Below are positions 9,456-21,100 of a stretch of DNA of 64,000 nucleotides, in pieces. Where the stretch lies: the NCBI RefSeq assembly GCF_022201045.2, contig NC_068557.1, positions 22,855,501 to 22,919,500 of the forward strand. The letters run 5' to 3'. The notes under the pieces are model-generated. The model was not told the DNA's origin and ran no database searches. It saw nothing but the letters and a program-made list of their open reading frames with translations. Positions within the stretch are counted from its first letter, which is position 1; every line of letters starts with the position of its first letter. The position numbers and the translations under genes were made by a program. Source of the stretch: Citrus sinensis. Its lineage: Eukaryota > Streptophyta > Magnoliopsida > Sapindales > Rutaceae.

Positions 9456-11371
9456 CTAAAATCTCCTACCCAATGGCTTGCTATGATTAGAAGTTGAACC
9501 AGAAGCTTTACTTGAAAACACGCTACTACCCTTCGCAGGAGCAGGACTGCAAATATGAAAATGTTTTCACATGTTATGTGAATGAAGAACATACAGCTCC
9601 TTATATATATATATAATATATATATGTATGTATGTAGGTATGTATGGAGAGCTAATAATATTACCTATAGGTCCTTTGCACCGCATTCTTCTTCATTGCT
9701 GCGAGATTTTTGAATTCTTGACTGTTCAAAAGAAAAGGATGGAAATTTAAAATTAAGTTCACGGAAAGTAATCTGAATCAGCAAAGGCTCAAGTGACAAT
9801 GAACATGAGATTATGAAGAAGAAGGTAGGATTTGTTCCCGCTATTAAGCATATGTATGTAAAATTTTTATCAACATGGGCAATTAGACTGGTTTGCAGTT
9901 TCATGAACAGTGGATGCATTTTAGATTATGTGACATTTAACACACAGAATTAAAGAATGGCACCCATCGGATAAATAAAAACTTTCACCAATCAAGCCCT
10001 CAAAACAAAAACAATTTATTCCACCATAAAAATTTTCATTATAAATTTCATAATCCTTCAGAATCACGTTTCACAAAATTGACCCACATTTATGCATTAT
10101 GGGATAAGACAATATTAGTGTATTACCTTTTAAGCAAATCTAATTTTGCCTTCTTCATCAAGCTGCTCTTCCCACCTGAAATGCCATATCCTGGTCCATT
10201 GCCTGCAAAAATCACCAAAGGTAGATTGAGTAACAGAAGAATAAATATATTCATCAATCCTTTGTGACAGCCTGCAGAAGGTCCTATAAGGTCCTTGGAA
10301 TCCATTAACAGGTAAAGGGAGCAGTTACAAATAAAAGAAAACCAACCACAACAGATCAGCAAAATTTACCCCAGCTTCTTTTGTTGCTTGAGGGTGGAAC
10401 CTTTTCACAAATGCGAATTTGCCGACTTTGTTTCTCTACAAAAGTTACGCACGAAGTAGGAACTTTCAATAAGCATAAAATAAAAAAACAAATATAAGTA
10501 CTCGAACATCTTCTACCAGTCATGAAATCAATGAATCAATCGACTAATATCTTCACTCGACAACTCAATACAATGATCAGTCAAAATACAAATCAGAACT
10601 CTGATACAAATTACAAAATATTGCCCGCACCGAGCTCATTATATCAAGCACTCTTAAACACACAAAAGGGGTTGCGAGGTGGACCAGAATTAACTACTTT
10701 AATTGTGGAAACAAGTTTCTAAATGCATTTGAAATGAATAAGAACATACGAGCATCTGCTTTCTGGTATAGTTGCTTTAGACGATTGGCTGCTACATTCT
10801 CAGCCTCAAACACATCCTTGGTTTTCGCCTAATAACAAATCATCTCGGTTCAGATCAGCACTCCATGAGAGAATGGGCATATCCAAAAAAGACAAAAAAA
10901 AAAAAAATCATATAAGAGAAAATTACCTCGTACAATTGTTTCCATCTAAATGCGACTTTCTTCTTCTTCATCCTCTCAATTACAAGATTGAAGTTCTTTT
11001 CACCAAAATCTTTCTTGTAGAATTTCATCCAGAGCTCATCAGTCACTGGACTAAGATCTCTTCCCTACAAAATTTTCACAATGTAAGACAAATTATACAA
11101 GCATGGCAAAACTAAAACATCAAAGAAGTCACATTCTAGGCCCTATATTATATCTTAATCTTACTATTGTAGAATTCTCTACGTGCATAAGCTGGTCCCT
11201 GGTACAGTGTGGCAAAATTTGCTCTAGAAGATGTGAATCAGTCTCGCCAACATCTCCAAGATACCTTATATTACCAATGACAACTTTAACACAAAGATCA
11301 ACTAAGGATGGAGCTGGACGTCTCTCCACAGACCCAGGCATTATTCGCACATCACTCCCCTTGGACTTCAT
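9456..11371 (-). CDS. Elongin-A-like protein (RNA polymerase II elongation factor SIII subunit A domain)
   Basis: Seven exons on the minus strand: 11165-11371, 10927-11064, 10750-10828, 10370-10435, 10127-10202, 9665-9721 and 9456-9546, giving 714 bp and 237 residues. All junctions are GT-AG and the phases join without a stop. The Elongin A domain covers roughly residues 20-130. Residues 22-31 (SLVDLCVKVV) fit the BC-box consensus that binds Elongin C. The C-terminal part is basic and Gly/Ser-rich (GNGPGYGISGGKSS). Known Elongin A proteins act in the nucleus, in elongation and as cullin-RING adaptors. The start at 11369-11371 is the first ATG of the conserved frame. The plant-specific role is not shown by the sequence. 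Confidence 0.9.
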
Positions 11372-12001
11372 CTTCCACGACGTGTAGTATTATTATTTAT
11401 ATGTGAGCCTAAAAAAAAATAAAATATACAATCAATTCTTACAATGTCCATCATGTTTGCACCAAACTCATATCAAAGGATTTAAGGATCTTCAGAAACA
11501 GAGCTTCAAGATTTATATTAATTTAAGACCCAAAAAAAAAACAAAACAAAGAAATAAAGAAAATTCCAGTGAAGATGAGTATCATGAATTGAAATCCAGC
11601 AGACGTAGTAAATATCTAATAATTACCTCCAGAAAATTCAATAATAAAATTAAAAATTTGATAATTAAAAAAAAAGATGGATCTAAGAAAATATTGAAAT
11701 ATAAGCAGAACCGGGAAGTGGTGATGAGAGCTGACCAAGTGATCGAAGACGGAGACGGGAATCGATTATCGGAATCCGACTCGATGATGATAACGATATC
11801 AAAACACGAAAGATTTCTGCTGAGGCGCGCGCCGTTTCCAACGTGTGTATTGATAATTGACGAGGTAAAGTTTGGAAGAATCTTTTACTTTTATTTTATT
11901 TTTAATATGTTATTGGTTTTATTTGTTTAACCTCAGAAAATAAAAATAAAAAATAAGGAAAGAAAACCCCTTGTTTTGTTTGTTTTCCCTATGAGGTGCT
12001 G

Positions 12002-12009
12002 TGACGTCA
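12002..12009. promoter_or_regulatory. TGACGTCA palindrome (bZIP-type site)
   Basis: A perfect TGACGTCA lies about 630 bp upstream of the Elongin-A-like start codon. Plant TGA-class bZIP factors bind this core. Occupancy is not shown, and a single 8-mer can occur by chance. Confidence 0.3.
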
Positions 12010-12412
12010 AATTTTTGGTTTATATAATTCTTGTTGATGTACTTACGTCAATAAAAGATGATTAGTCATTGTTTAAATTCTAAGCCAAGGAAACTTTATA
12101 TTTATACTTTCACTATTTTACTTTTTACATTTTTTATCTGACGTGCCATACTAAAACTTTCTTTAAACCATTTTTTTGTTCAGTCACATGAAAGAAAATA
12201 AAATAAAAGTAGTTGAAGAGATTCTTTATGGGCAAAAACTACTTTGCAACAGGGGTTTGTTACCCCTTTTTTGTCTTTTTCTAGGTCAACTACAACAGAA
12301 TCCTGTAATTTGTTATAAAAACGAAAAAGTTAAAAAATTTTAAATTTTTACATATTAGTCCCACACCTACAAATTTTTAGTTACATTGATGCTTTTGGAA
12401 GCCACGATTTTC

Positions 12413-12546
12413 AGGACAAAAACTCAATTAAATTTATTTAACTGTGTAATTAAATTTACTCATTTTATTTTAGGACAAAAACTCAATTAAATTTATTTAA
12501 CTGTGCAATTAAATTTACTCATTTTATTTTAGGACAAAAACTCAAC
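12413..12546. repeat. 59-bp tandem repeat
   Basis: AGGACAAAAACTCAA begins at 12413, 12472 and 12531, exactly 59 bp apart. There are two nearly identical full units plus a partial third. Confidence 0.93.
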
Positions 12547-13419
12547 CAAAAATACAAACTCATTGCCCAAACAAACAAAAATGATTTTACAAATTCATTA
12601 ACTAACACTTTATTATTATTAGTAAATTAAAATATTTTTACTACATAATTAAATAGTTTAGTATGTTAATTAAATATTGTTATAAAAAAATAAAACATTA
12701 CCTACATAGAATATCAAATTAAATTTATTTTCGTATTTTTTATATTCCATCTACTTGACATATAAAATCTCTTGTTTGAGAAAAAAAAATATAGGGGTTT
12801 GAACCATGCTCACATGGATAAAAGAAAATTGGTTGCCGTATTAAATTAAAAAAATTATATTTATATTTATTATCAATTATAGTTAATAAATAATATACAT
12901 AATTTAACTATGTAATAAAGTAGTTAATTTATTAATTAATAAGTAAATTTATTAATTTAAATAGATATTAATAAATGTAAGAATAAGTTATTTAATTGAA
13001 AACCTAATTCAAAAGAGTAAAAAAAAATTAAAATATTGTGGACTTATATGTCATAATTATAAAACTTTTAATTTTTCTTATTTTACATGAACAACAAGAA
13101 CTTTTAATGTTAATGGCCCAATAATCACATCAAACCATCGTACAACTCTCACGTTAAATCTAACAGTAAATTTGAAAAAGATAAAAGAAAGGCAAAAGAA
13201 TGAAGTACCAAATCCCATGGGTATGGTTGCTGGACCCATTCTTTATATGGGAAGGGACAAAACCCCAATTCAAACTCTCGTGAAATCATCAAAACCAGCC
13301 CCTAGTTTTGTTGTAACTCTTGTTTAAGAGAGTTTATTTTAACTAAATCTTAGCAAGAATCACACTACTCACTGGCATGCTTTAAATCTCTGGAACCAAA
13401 TTTCAAGGCTCTAATTTTT

Positions 13420-13435
13420 GGGTGGGTGGGTGGGG
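13420..13435 (+). other. G-quadruplex motif
   Basis: GGGTGGGTGGGTGGGG on the plus strand has four G-tracts with single-base loops, a motif class known for high stability in vitro. It lies about 185 bp beyond the GatA stop. Because GatA is transcribed from the minus strand, the G-rich strand is the template. Confidence 0.85.
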
Positions 13436-13620
13436 AGAAGAAAAAAAGTTCAGATGGCAACAAAATTTTATTTGGCGTCTAACCAACTATGCTTCATTCG
13501 AGTAACTATAGAAGAATGAAAAAAATAAATGATTTACTTTACATGCCAACGACTATTCTGTCTTCAGGTACTAAAATTGTGCGAGCATAGGAGTTTAAAG
13601 GCATCTCCAGAAAAGAAGGG

Positions 13621-16600
13621 TCATTGTGGAATGCCATCGGCTATGAGTGGCGGAACAAATCTGCAACCTTGAAGAGTCTGCTCAAATATATGACCCACTT
13701 TCAGCAGTTTTCCCTGCACATGTAAACAAATGCAGCTAGATGAAATATTTACTCCTCATTGTAAAGAAAAGATTGTGCGGCTTCCAAATCAATATTTCGT
13801 TCCAAGCACTCTTTATTTTGCTAACAGAATTGTAAATGTGCAAATTTTTTCAGCATATCAATATACTTGGCATTGAATATGCTTTGCAGTCTTTAGGCCT
13901 CAAGAAAACATGCTAATTAATGGGAATGACAGCTAATAATGGCCAAACAATCCTCAAGTGATTACAGACAACAAGAGCTGCAGCAGACAGTAGACTCAAC
14001 TTTGCAACTCAAAACTATAATTAGCAATGGATATGGATATAGATGGTCGGTACCTCATCAAATGCTGCACCAATCATTTGAAGACCAACAGGAAGGCCGA
14101 CGGGTCCCCCTTCCACGAATCCACATGGCAAAACCAATGCAGGTAGACCTGCCAAGTTAACATTTACCTGCAGCAAGTCACAAGATAAGTAAACAGAAAA
14201 TTAAATGAGATAACACTCGGACTTGGAGCTATGCTGTGTATGCTAAACACTGTAAAATTAGAAATTAAAATAAAAAAAAAATTACATATTTACATGGTGT
14301 TACACAAAAGGGAATCTAAATATGGCATATCATTCAGAAACATAAAGATGCTTACGGTCATGATATCGCCTGAATACATTGCCAGTGGATCATTTTTCTT
14401 TTCACCTGTAAACATCACAGTTAATCAGGCAACTTCACTCTAAAATAATTGCAGAAATATTTAATTAATTCAAATGCTAAATTCTTAATCCTCATTTCTG
14501 ATCGAAAAATGGAAAACAAAAGAAGAGCATCAAAAAGAAAAGAAAGGCAAAATACCGATTTTATATGCGGCTGATGGGGCAGCAGGTGAAATTAGGATAT
14601 CATTTTCATCCAAAGCTGTCTTGAAGCTTTTCTGGATTAAGGTCCTCACCTGAAACACTAATTGCAATCATATCTTTCTTCTTGAACACCATAAAATTTT
14701 GTATCCTGAGTCTTACAAAACAACAGCCAGATAATGAATAACTAAAAGCGACTTTCCACATGCCATCGTAATAAACTCCAATCAGAAAAAAGTTCTAACA
14801 ACATCATTAACCTCCTGAGCCCTATGATTTCCCTAATTGCAAGTGCCACAAGTCAGGCTTGTCAAGGAAACAGTAATAGAGATATTTTTGGTTCTCCAAA
14901 ACAAATACGAGGAAATCTCTTAGCCACCTTAAGCATCTTCAGGTTAGAGGCAATTACCCCTCCTAAGGATGAATACATCAATAGAATGGTACCTGCTGAG
15001 CACGCTTATAATATGCATCATAGTAACCAGCTGAAAGGGCATACGTTCCCATCAAAATTCTCATTTTGACCTGCAAAAAGTTTGTATAACAATTTAATCA
15101 ACATTCCATATGGATAAAAATATAACTTAGACATTTCTTCCGAGCTAAGTAGCAACCAGCTGTACACGTCTCCGATTATGAAATAGTAAAAGAAAAAGTA
15201 GCTTGACACATCAATGACAATTTGACAATGTGAACTAGGTGGCAAGCAGCCCTACAAAATCAATAACATTTAAAAATTCAACAAAACATTAAGCAAATGG
15301 CAAAAGGATCTTATAGCAACTTGAAATACATGCCTCAGAGCCAAATCCTTTTGCTCTAGAATCTCCATAGAGTGCATTTAGGTCCTCAGCCGCAGCTTGG
15401 TTGCCGTACCTGGTTATTGATGCAAATGATGAAGGTGGGGATTCAAAGTTTATCAAAATTCGATATGCTATATAGAGAAGCAAGTTGCAATCATCTTTTC
15501 TACTTCAAAATTAGCCACCGCATTTTTTGTTCTTCTTCCCTACCTTCCCATAAATTTACAAATAAGAGTAACTCTTCTACATAGCATGAAAGGATTTGGC
15601 TTATACTAATTTATCTATAATATCGGAATCAGAGAACCAGAGAATGATAATCAATCAGAAGCATTCTCCTCAAATCACCTGACACCGTCATAACGAGATA
15701 AGTTGGAAGAAGATTCAGATGAAGCTAGAATATAGTAGGCTGGCAACCCAAGAGAGAAGGACGGTAAAGATACCTGCAATTGAAGAAAAAGAAAAAATGT
15801 ATATTAGGAGCATATTCTAATATGCATGAACTTCACAACATAAGCACTGAAAATATAAGAGGCACCTCTGACAAAGTACATCCTAATTCTTCCAGATGAG
15901 AAACAGCTCCAAGGACTGTAGATTTTACTCCACTATCAACTCTGTTTTCAAGAGTTTCACGGATCACACCAACCTTGAGTCCCTTCAATGGTTTGGATTC
16001 TAAAAGTGAAGCAGAAATAAGTTGAGACGTGAAATCAGGCACCTCCTGGAAATTTGAAATTATTATAAATTTAAAAGATGAAAATAATTGACAAGCATGA
16101 AAATAATTGACAAGCATGCGGTAAACCTGTGAAACTGATATTTGAAGAACACGTACTTGCTTGCTACTAGTGGCATCAAGTCTATCATGCCCAGAAATGG
16201 CACTAAGAAGTATTCCTGTATCAGCAACTGATGAACCAAAGCAACCTATGACATCAAGTGACGACGCATACGCTATAAGTCCATATCTTGAGACACGCCC
16301 GTATGTCGGCTTTAGCCCGACAACACCACAAAATGACGCAGGCTGCCTAACACTTCCACCAGTATCACTTCCCAGAGACACTACGCACTGCCTAGCAGAA
16401 ACAGCTGCAGCTGAGCCTCCCGATGATCCTCCTGGCACCCGAGAAATATCCCAAGGATTTGCAGTCACCTAATGAATGAACAAATGCATCACCTGAGTAA
16501 ACCAACTACAGTTACCAGTTGTAAATATCATTGCATATGCAATCAAATTCTAATCATACTTCACATAAAACACTCTTTATCACAGTATCTTCTATCCTAT

Positions 16601-17430
16601 TCCTCTCCAACCTAGCGAATTGCAGATGTCAAATCCAAATAAATACCGTCAAATCTTGAACATAAAATTTAATGAGAAGGACAAAGAAAGTCTATTTAAT
16701 TGAAATTACTGATAAAAAATAAATAAAAATCTGCATTTTTAACCGGCGTTATGTAGCTAAAAGAAAAATGGAGTAACAAACAAGAGTTACAGTTCTAACA
16801 TTACTAAAAGTTCAAACTTTATCAGCTCTAGCTGTTATTGGCATTTCCCAAAGAAGCAAAAAACAAAAATAAAAAGCTCAAAACCTGAAAAGAAGAAGAT
16901 TCAGTGGTGCTGCCCATCCCAAACTCATCCAAATTGGTCTTACCCACCACAATCCCATCAAATTCCTTCACTTTCTTAACCGCAGTGGCATCGAAAGGCG
17001 GACGATAATTCTCCAAGACTCTAGAGCCAGCCGTAGACGGCATATCCACCGTACATATATTATCTTTAACCCCAACCAAAACCCCAGCAAGGGGCCCCAC
17101 GTTTTCGTTTCTCTTGATCTTATCATCGATGGATTGTGCTTCTTTTAGCACATTGTTGGAGACGTGGATGAAGGACTTGAGTTGGGGCTCGGCGAGCTTA
17201 AGACGGGATAGGTAGGTTTCGGCGAGCTGGGTGGCGGTGACCTCGCGGGAGAGGAGGGAGTGATGGATGGAGAGGATTTGGGATTCGGGCGGTGACGTGG
17301 AGGAAGGCGATTGGTCGGTGACGGGCTGTGAGGAAGAGAGAACGGGTTTTGTGTGAAAATGGCGGGGTTTATTATTGGCTGGGAAGAACCGAGAGAGCCT
17401 CCGCGGAGGATGGTGGAGAGTCGACAGCAT
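13621..17430 (-). CDS. GATA: Glutamyl-tRNA(Gln) amidotransferase subunit A, organellar
   Basis: Ten exons: 16885-17430, 16157-16468, 15866-16045, 15679-15773, 15334-15409, 14993-15070, 14556-14649, 14356-14405, 14054-14167 and 13621-13713. They total 1638 bp and 545 residues, full length for plant GatA. GatA is the glutaminase of the GatCAB complex, which converts Glu-tRNA(Gln) to Gln-tRNA(Gln) in chloroplasts and mitochondria. The amidase signature is intact: Lys122 in VGVKDNI, the cis-Ser in GGSSGGS (197/198) and the nucleophile Ser221 in [10 protein letters not shown]. The first 50 residues are Ser/Pro/Arg/His-rich, fitting a transit peptide. An in-frame ATG at 17485-17487 would add 19 residues; I prefer 17430. 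The intron after exon 5 has a GC donor. Confidence 0.95.
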
Positions 17431-18078
17431 TGCTTTTGTTATCTCTTTCCCCGCTTCCAGAGAGTGACACAGATCACAGCAGAACACTTGGTTTTACAGT
17501 GATAACACGTCTGACCATTCGAAATTTCACCCATTTTTTTTAACCCATTTTATCTTCTTTTTGGGGAGAGGCCAAATTTTTTACTTACTTAGCCAGTAAA
17601 AACATCATAACTTAACCAAGATGATTCTTAATTTCTTATCGATCATTCACATACTTTGAGCCTCTTGACGGCATATTCTCCAAATCCTTGTAGTCCTAGT
17701 TTTTAAGCGACAATTCTTAGTCGACAATTAAGATTTTTTTTTTCCCCTTTCTTTCTTTCTTCTACTACAACCAAGCAAAAAGCTGTTTAGAGAGAGATTA
17801 GAGAACATATATTACAGTCTCTGCTGTAAATTGTAAGTCTCAAACTGAAGGTGGAAAAATTTTGACTGTCAAATAGGGAAACATATCAACTACTGTTCTT
17901 CACCAAATTAATATACAAATCCATCATCGCGGCATCACATCATTGTTCTCCATGTCACTCGAAATACATTCAGAGCCGTCTGCTGTAAAACGTATAAATA
18001 TCAACCTTCATAGATAGTTCAGTAGATCTTCCTGGCTCCCCAGATCCCATGTGCTATAAAATGTATAAAGATCAACCT
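17431..18078. other. GatA 5' flank and ARPC1 3' flank
   Basis: This 650-bp gap between two same-strand genes must contain the ARPC1 3' untranslated region and terminator and the GatA promoter. A pyrimidine-rich stretch (TTTCTTTCTTTCTTC) lies at about 17746-17762. No other gene is seen. Confidence 0.5.
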
Positions 18079-18131
18079 TCATAGATGATAGTTCAATAAA
18101 TCTTCTTGGCTCTCCAGATCCCATGTAACTA
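17987..18131. repeat. Tandem duplication covering the last ARPC1 coding exon end
   Basis: A roughly 72-bp segment occurs twice in direct orientation (about 17987-18056 and 18058-18131), with mismatches and a 3-base gap. The right copy contains the final ARPC1 codons and stop; the left copy lies just after the stop, in the presumed 3' untranslated region. Confidence 0.85.
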
Positions 18132-21100
18132 TTTTTCCATCCAATCCTGAGATGATCCATGGTAAACATCAAGAAAGACAACTAAGCCCCTCAGATGGAA
18201 GCAGAATTGAAAAATTAGATTTTCACTAACCTGAAGTGGTGAAACGAGTTATCCTTGAACTCCCTGCCTCCCTGAGAGGTACAATGCAACTACAATTTCC
18301 AAAACACACGGTCAGATTTTTGCTCATCAACTGAACTGAGTGAGATAGTGGATTTTCCAGATAAAGAAGCAGAATAAGTAATTTTGATAAGGAAGTTGAA
18401 ATTCTATCCCAAGTAATTCTGAAGTAATAGGCATGGCTGGTTAATGTGAAAGATTAGCTGTAATGGTATATAAATGTTATGAAGTAATTACTTTATGCAG
18501 TTTACGTGAGTGCCTCCACGTGTTCTTGAAGATTCAACAGCATCATTGCCCACACCATACTTTGATTGACCATACAGTTTTCCAAATGCTTCAGAGAACT
18601 GGAAATAAGAAAATCAATCTAATATTAACATAATTGCTCCTATTTAACACCCATAAATTTCCTAGGAATGCATAATGCAATGCCACAATCTCCATAAGCA
18701 TTGAATCAGTATTTGACTTAGGAAGTTTGAACCATTTAGGCAGCTTCTTTTTTTAAATAATACTCTTGAATTACCTGAACACTACAATAATGTCTAAGCA
18801 ACCTCTTACTTTTAATAGTAATTTAGCCTTTTTTCTGGCGACAAAGAAATATAACAAAACTTGAGAAAAGGGAATCATACGAAGTTAAAAAATAATGTTA
18901 ATAATGGCGCTCATGGGATTGAAGGTAATAATACAATATCATATATTGCATATTTCCCAGCTTATAGAAACAGTCTAATTTTATTTAGAGAAAAAAAAAC
19001 TAAAGATTTTTCTCACTAGTCAAAAATACAATCAGAATGATAATTAACTGTATGCATACCTGTGATCCATACTTTGGACCTGACGATGATGTTTTCCTTT
19101 CGTCAAGGAATTTAATGAAGGTCCTAGACAAAAGCAAAATTAAATTAAGTTATAGGAAGAATAAACATGAATATAGAAGCTACTTCAATCCCAACCCAGA
19201 AAATAAGGAACAGCACCATTCCATATAAATTGAATGAAAGAGGATGTAAGACGTAAGATTCCTACATACCATATTCCTGTTTCATCTGCTGCAAAAACCA
19301 TCGGGTTGCAGTCAAATCCCACACCTATGACCATTTTCTCAGAAACAAATAAGACCTGACAATACAACACATGAGGATGCACAATGTCCATATGTAACAA
19401 GAAGTTAGAAACTAATTAAAAGAGAAACAGTGTATCTCAAAAAGCGAGCAGAGAGGATGCTGACCCACATCACGAAGAGGCAAATCACGGAATGCAACAT
19501 TTTGGGCCAAAGGAGAAGGACCGACATCATCAACAAAGTAAATCATAGAATTATGGCCTTCACAATATCAAAAGATTGCAGATACATGAGGAGAAAGCCA
19601 TCTTTGTAAGTTCAAGCCCTCTAACATGATATAACTCTTAACTTCGTCAGTAATAAAACTAAACAACAACAAAACTACCAAAATGCCAATAACTTGCAAT
19701 TAAGGATAAACATTTATGGTCAACATATGCCAAACCATTATGAGTAGTAAAGAGATGTTTCTGACCTACATAAGCTAAGGTATTGCCACTGGGTGACCAC
19801 TTGACACCAAATGCCCAAGAAAATGAGAGATCAAGCTGAAGGATTTGCTGTTTCAAATGCAAAAGAAATCATTAAAGCCACAATATGTAAGATTTAAATG
19901 CAAACTGAATAACAGAAAATTCAGCAAACAAAGACATGAATACGCACAATACATGAAAATACTGGAAACAAAAACATGTTTCCTGCATTGAAGGAGTCAC
20001 TTTCCAACTTATACAGGAATGCAAAGTTTACTGGCTCACTAATATAAAATTGCTAACAAAGTTGTCTCACGGACCAACAAATATTCAGTATAGTCAAGTA
20101 GAGAGAAGATCATGTATAAATGCTTTTATCTAACAAATTATAGATTTAAAACACCATAAGAAATCAAAAGTAGTCTTTAACAGACCTATCCTTCTTTTTC
20201 TTTTTATTTTTCACTATAAGAAAAATAAGCATACACAAAGAAACTTTAGATGCACACGTTCTCCCAACACAATTCAATGCAAATTAAAAATTTAGTTCTC
20301 CAAGGGCAAAAGGAACAGATATTAAACCTCTCCAAATTTTGTGTCTGAGGAAGTGCCTTCCTTTTTTTCCCTGGGTCGATGCATGGAAAAACCCTTTAGT
20401 AAATAGTAATGATATAAAAGGGAAAGAGAGGAGAATGAACAACTAATAGACAGATAATGTCTTGTAATCTTATTGAACATACTTTATATCAACACCTTTT
20501 ATAAAGGTGGAAAAGACCCTGCATTTTCCATCTGTTGAAGTGGTAGCAAGAAAAACCTGCAATATAAAGAGAAAATAACACCATGACATAATTTAGGTCT
20601 TCCTAGCACTTATGATAACTTAATTGAACAATATATATACACAAACAAGAAATTCCATTTGAACTCTTAATAGAAATCATACTTGCAAAAAGCAAAAGAA
20701 GTAGGAAATACTCACATTGTTAGGATGCCAAGCAACACTTGTCACAGATGAATCATGTCTCTTCCTGATGAGTTTGCTGACCCACCTGGATAAAAGAACC
20801 AAGAAGGGACAAATATATCATCAACCTATATGAGTTATAGTAACTAAACAGGTCTAGCCAAAATGGTATGCAAGGACTATGAATCCAACAGCTGTGGGGA
20901 CATTACGAAGAAATTCAAGGACAATTACCCAACATAGACGCAAGTTCATAAAGTTAGAAACAAGTTAAGCCTGCATTTACACAAAAATCAAGCAGAATTC
21001 CATATATTGACATGCTCAACCCAGCATATAAACAGAAAAAGTAGAGAGAGAAGCTGCAAATTAAAGCTTTGTTACCAGTTATTTTCTTGCTCATAGTAGC

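Larger units (their letters stand above)
11372..13620. other. AT-rich intergenic spacer
   Basis: It holds the promoter side of the Elongin-A-like gene (right of 11371) and the 3' flank of the GatA gene (left of 13621). A lysine-rich open frame on the plus strand at 11403-11930 is not supported as a gene. A tandem repeat, a CRE-like palindrome and a G-quadruplex motif are listed separately. Confidence 0.6.

Noticed and set aside
11403..11930. A 175-codon open frame on the plus strand
   Set aside because: It is Lys/Asn-rich from AT-rich sequence, has no domain, and overlaps the upstream region of the Elongin-A-like gene on the other strand.
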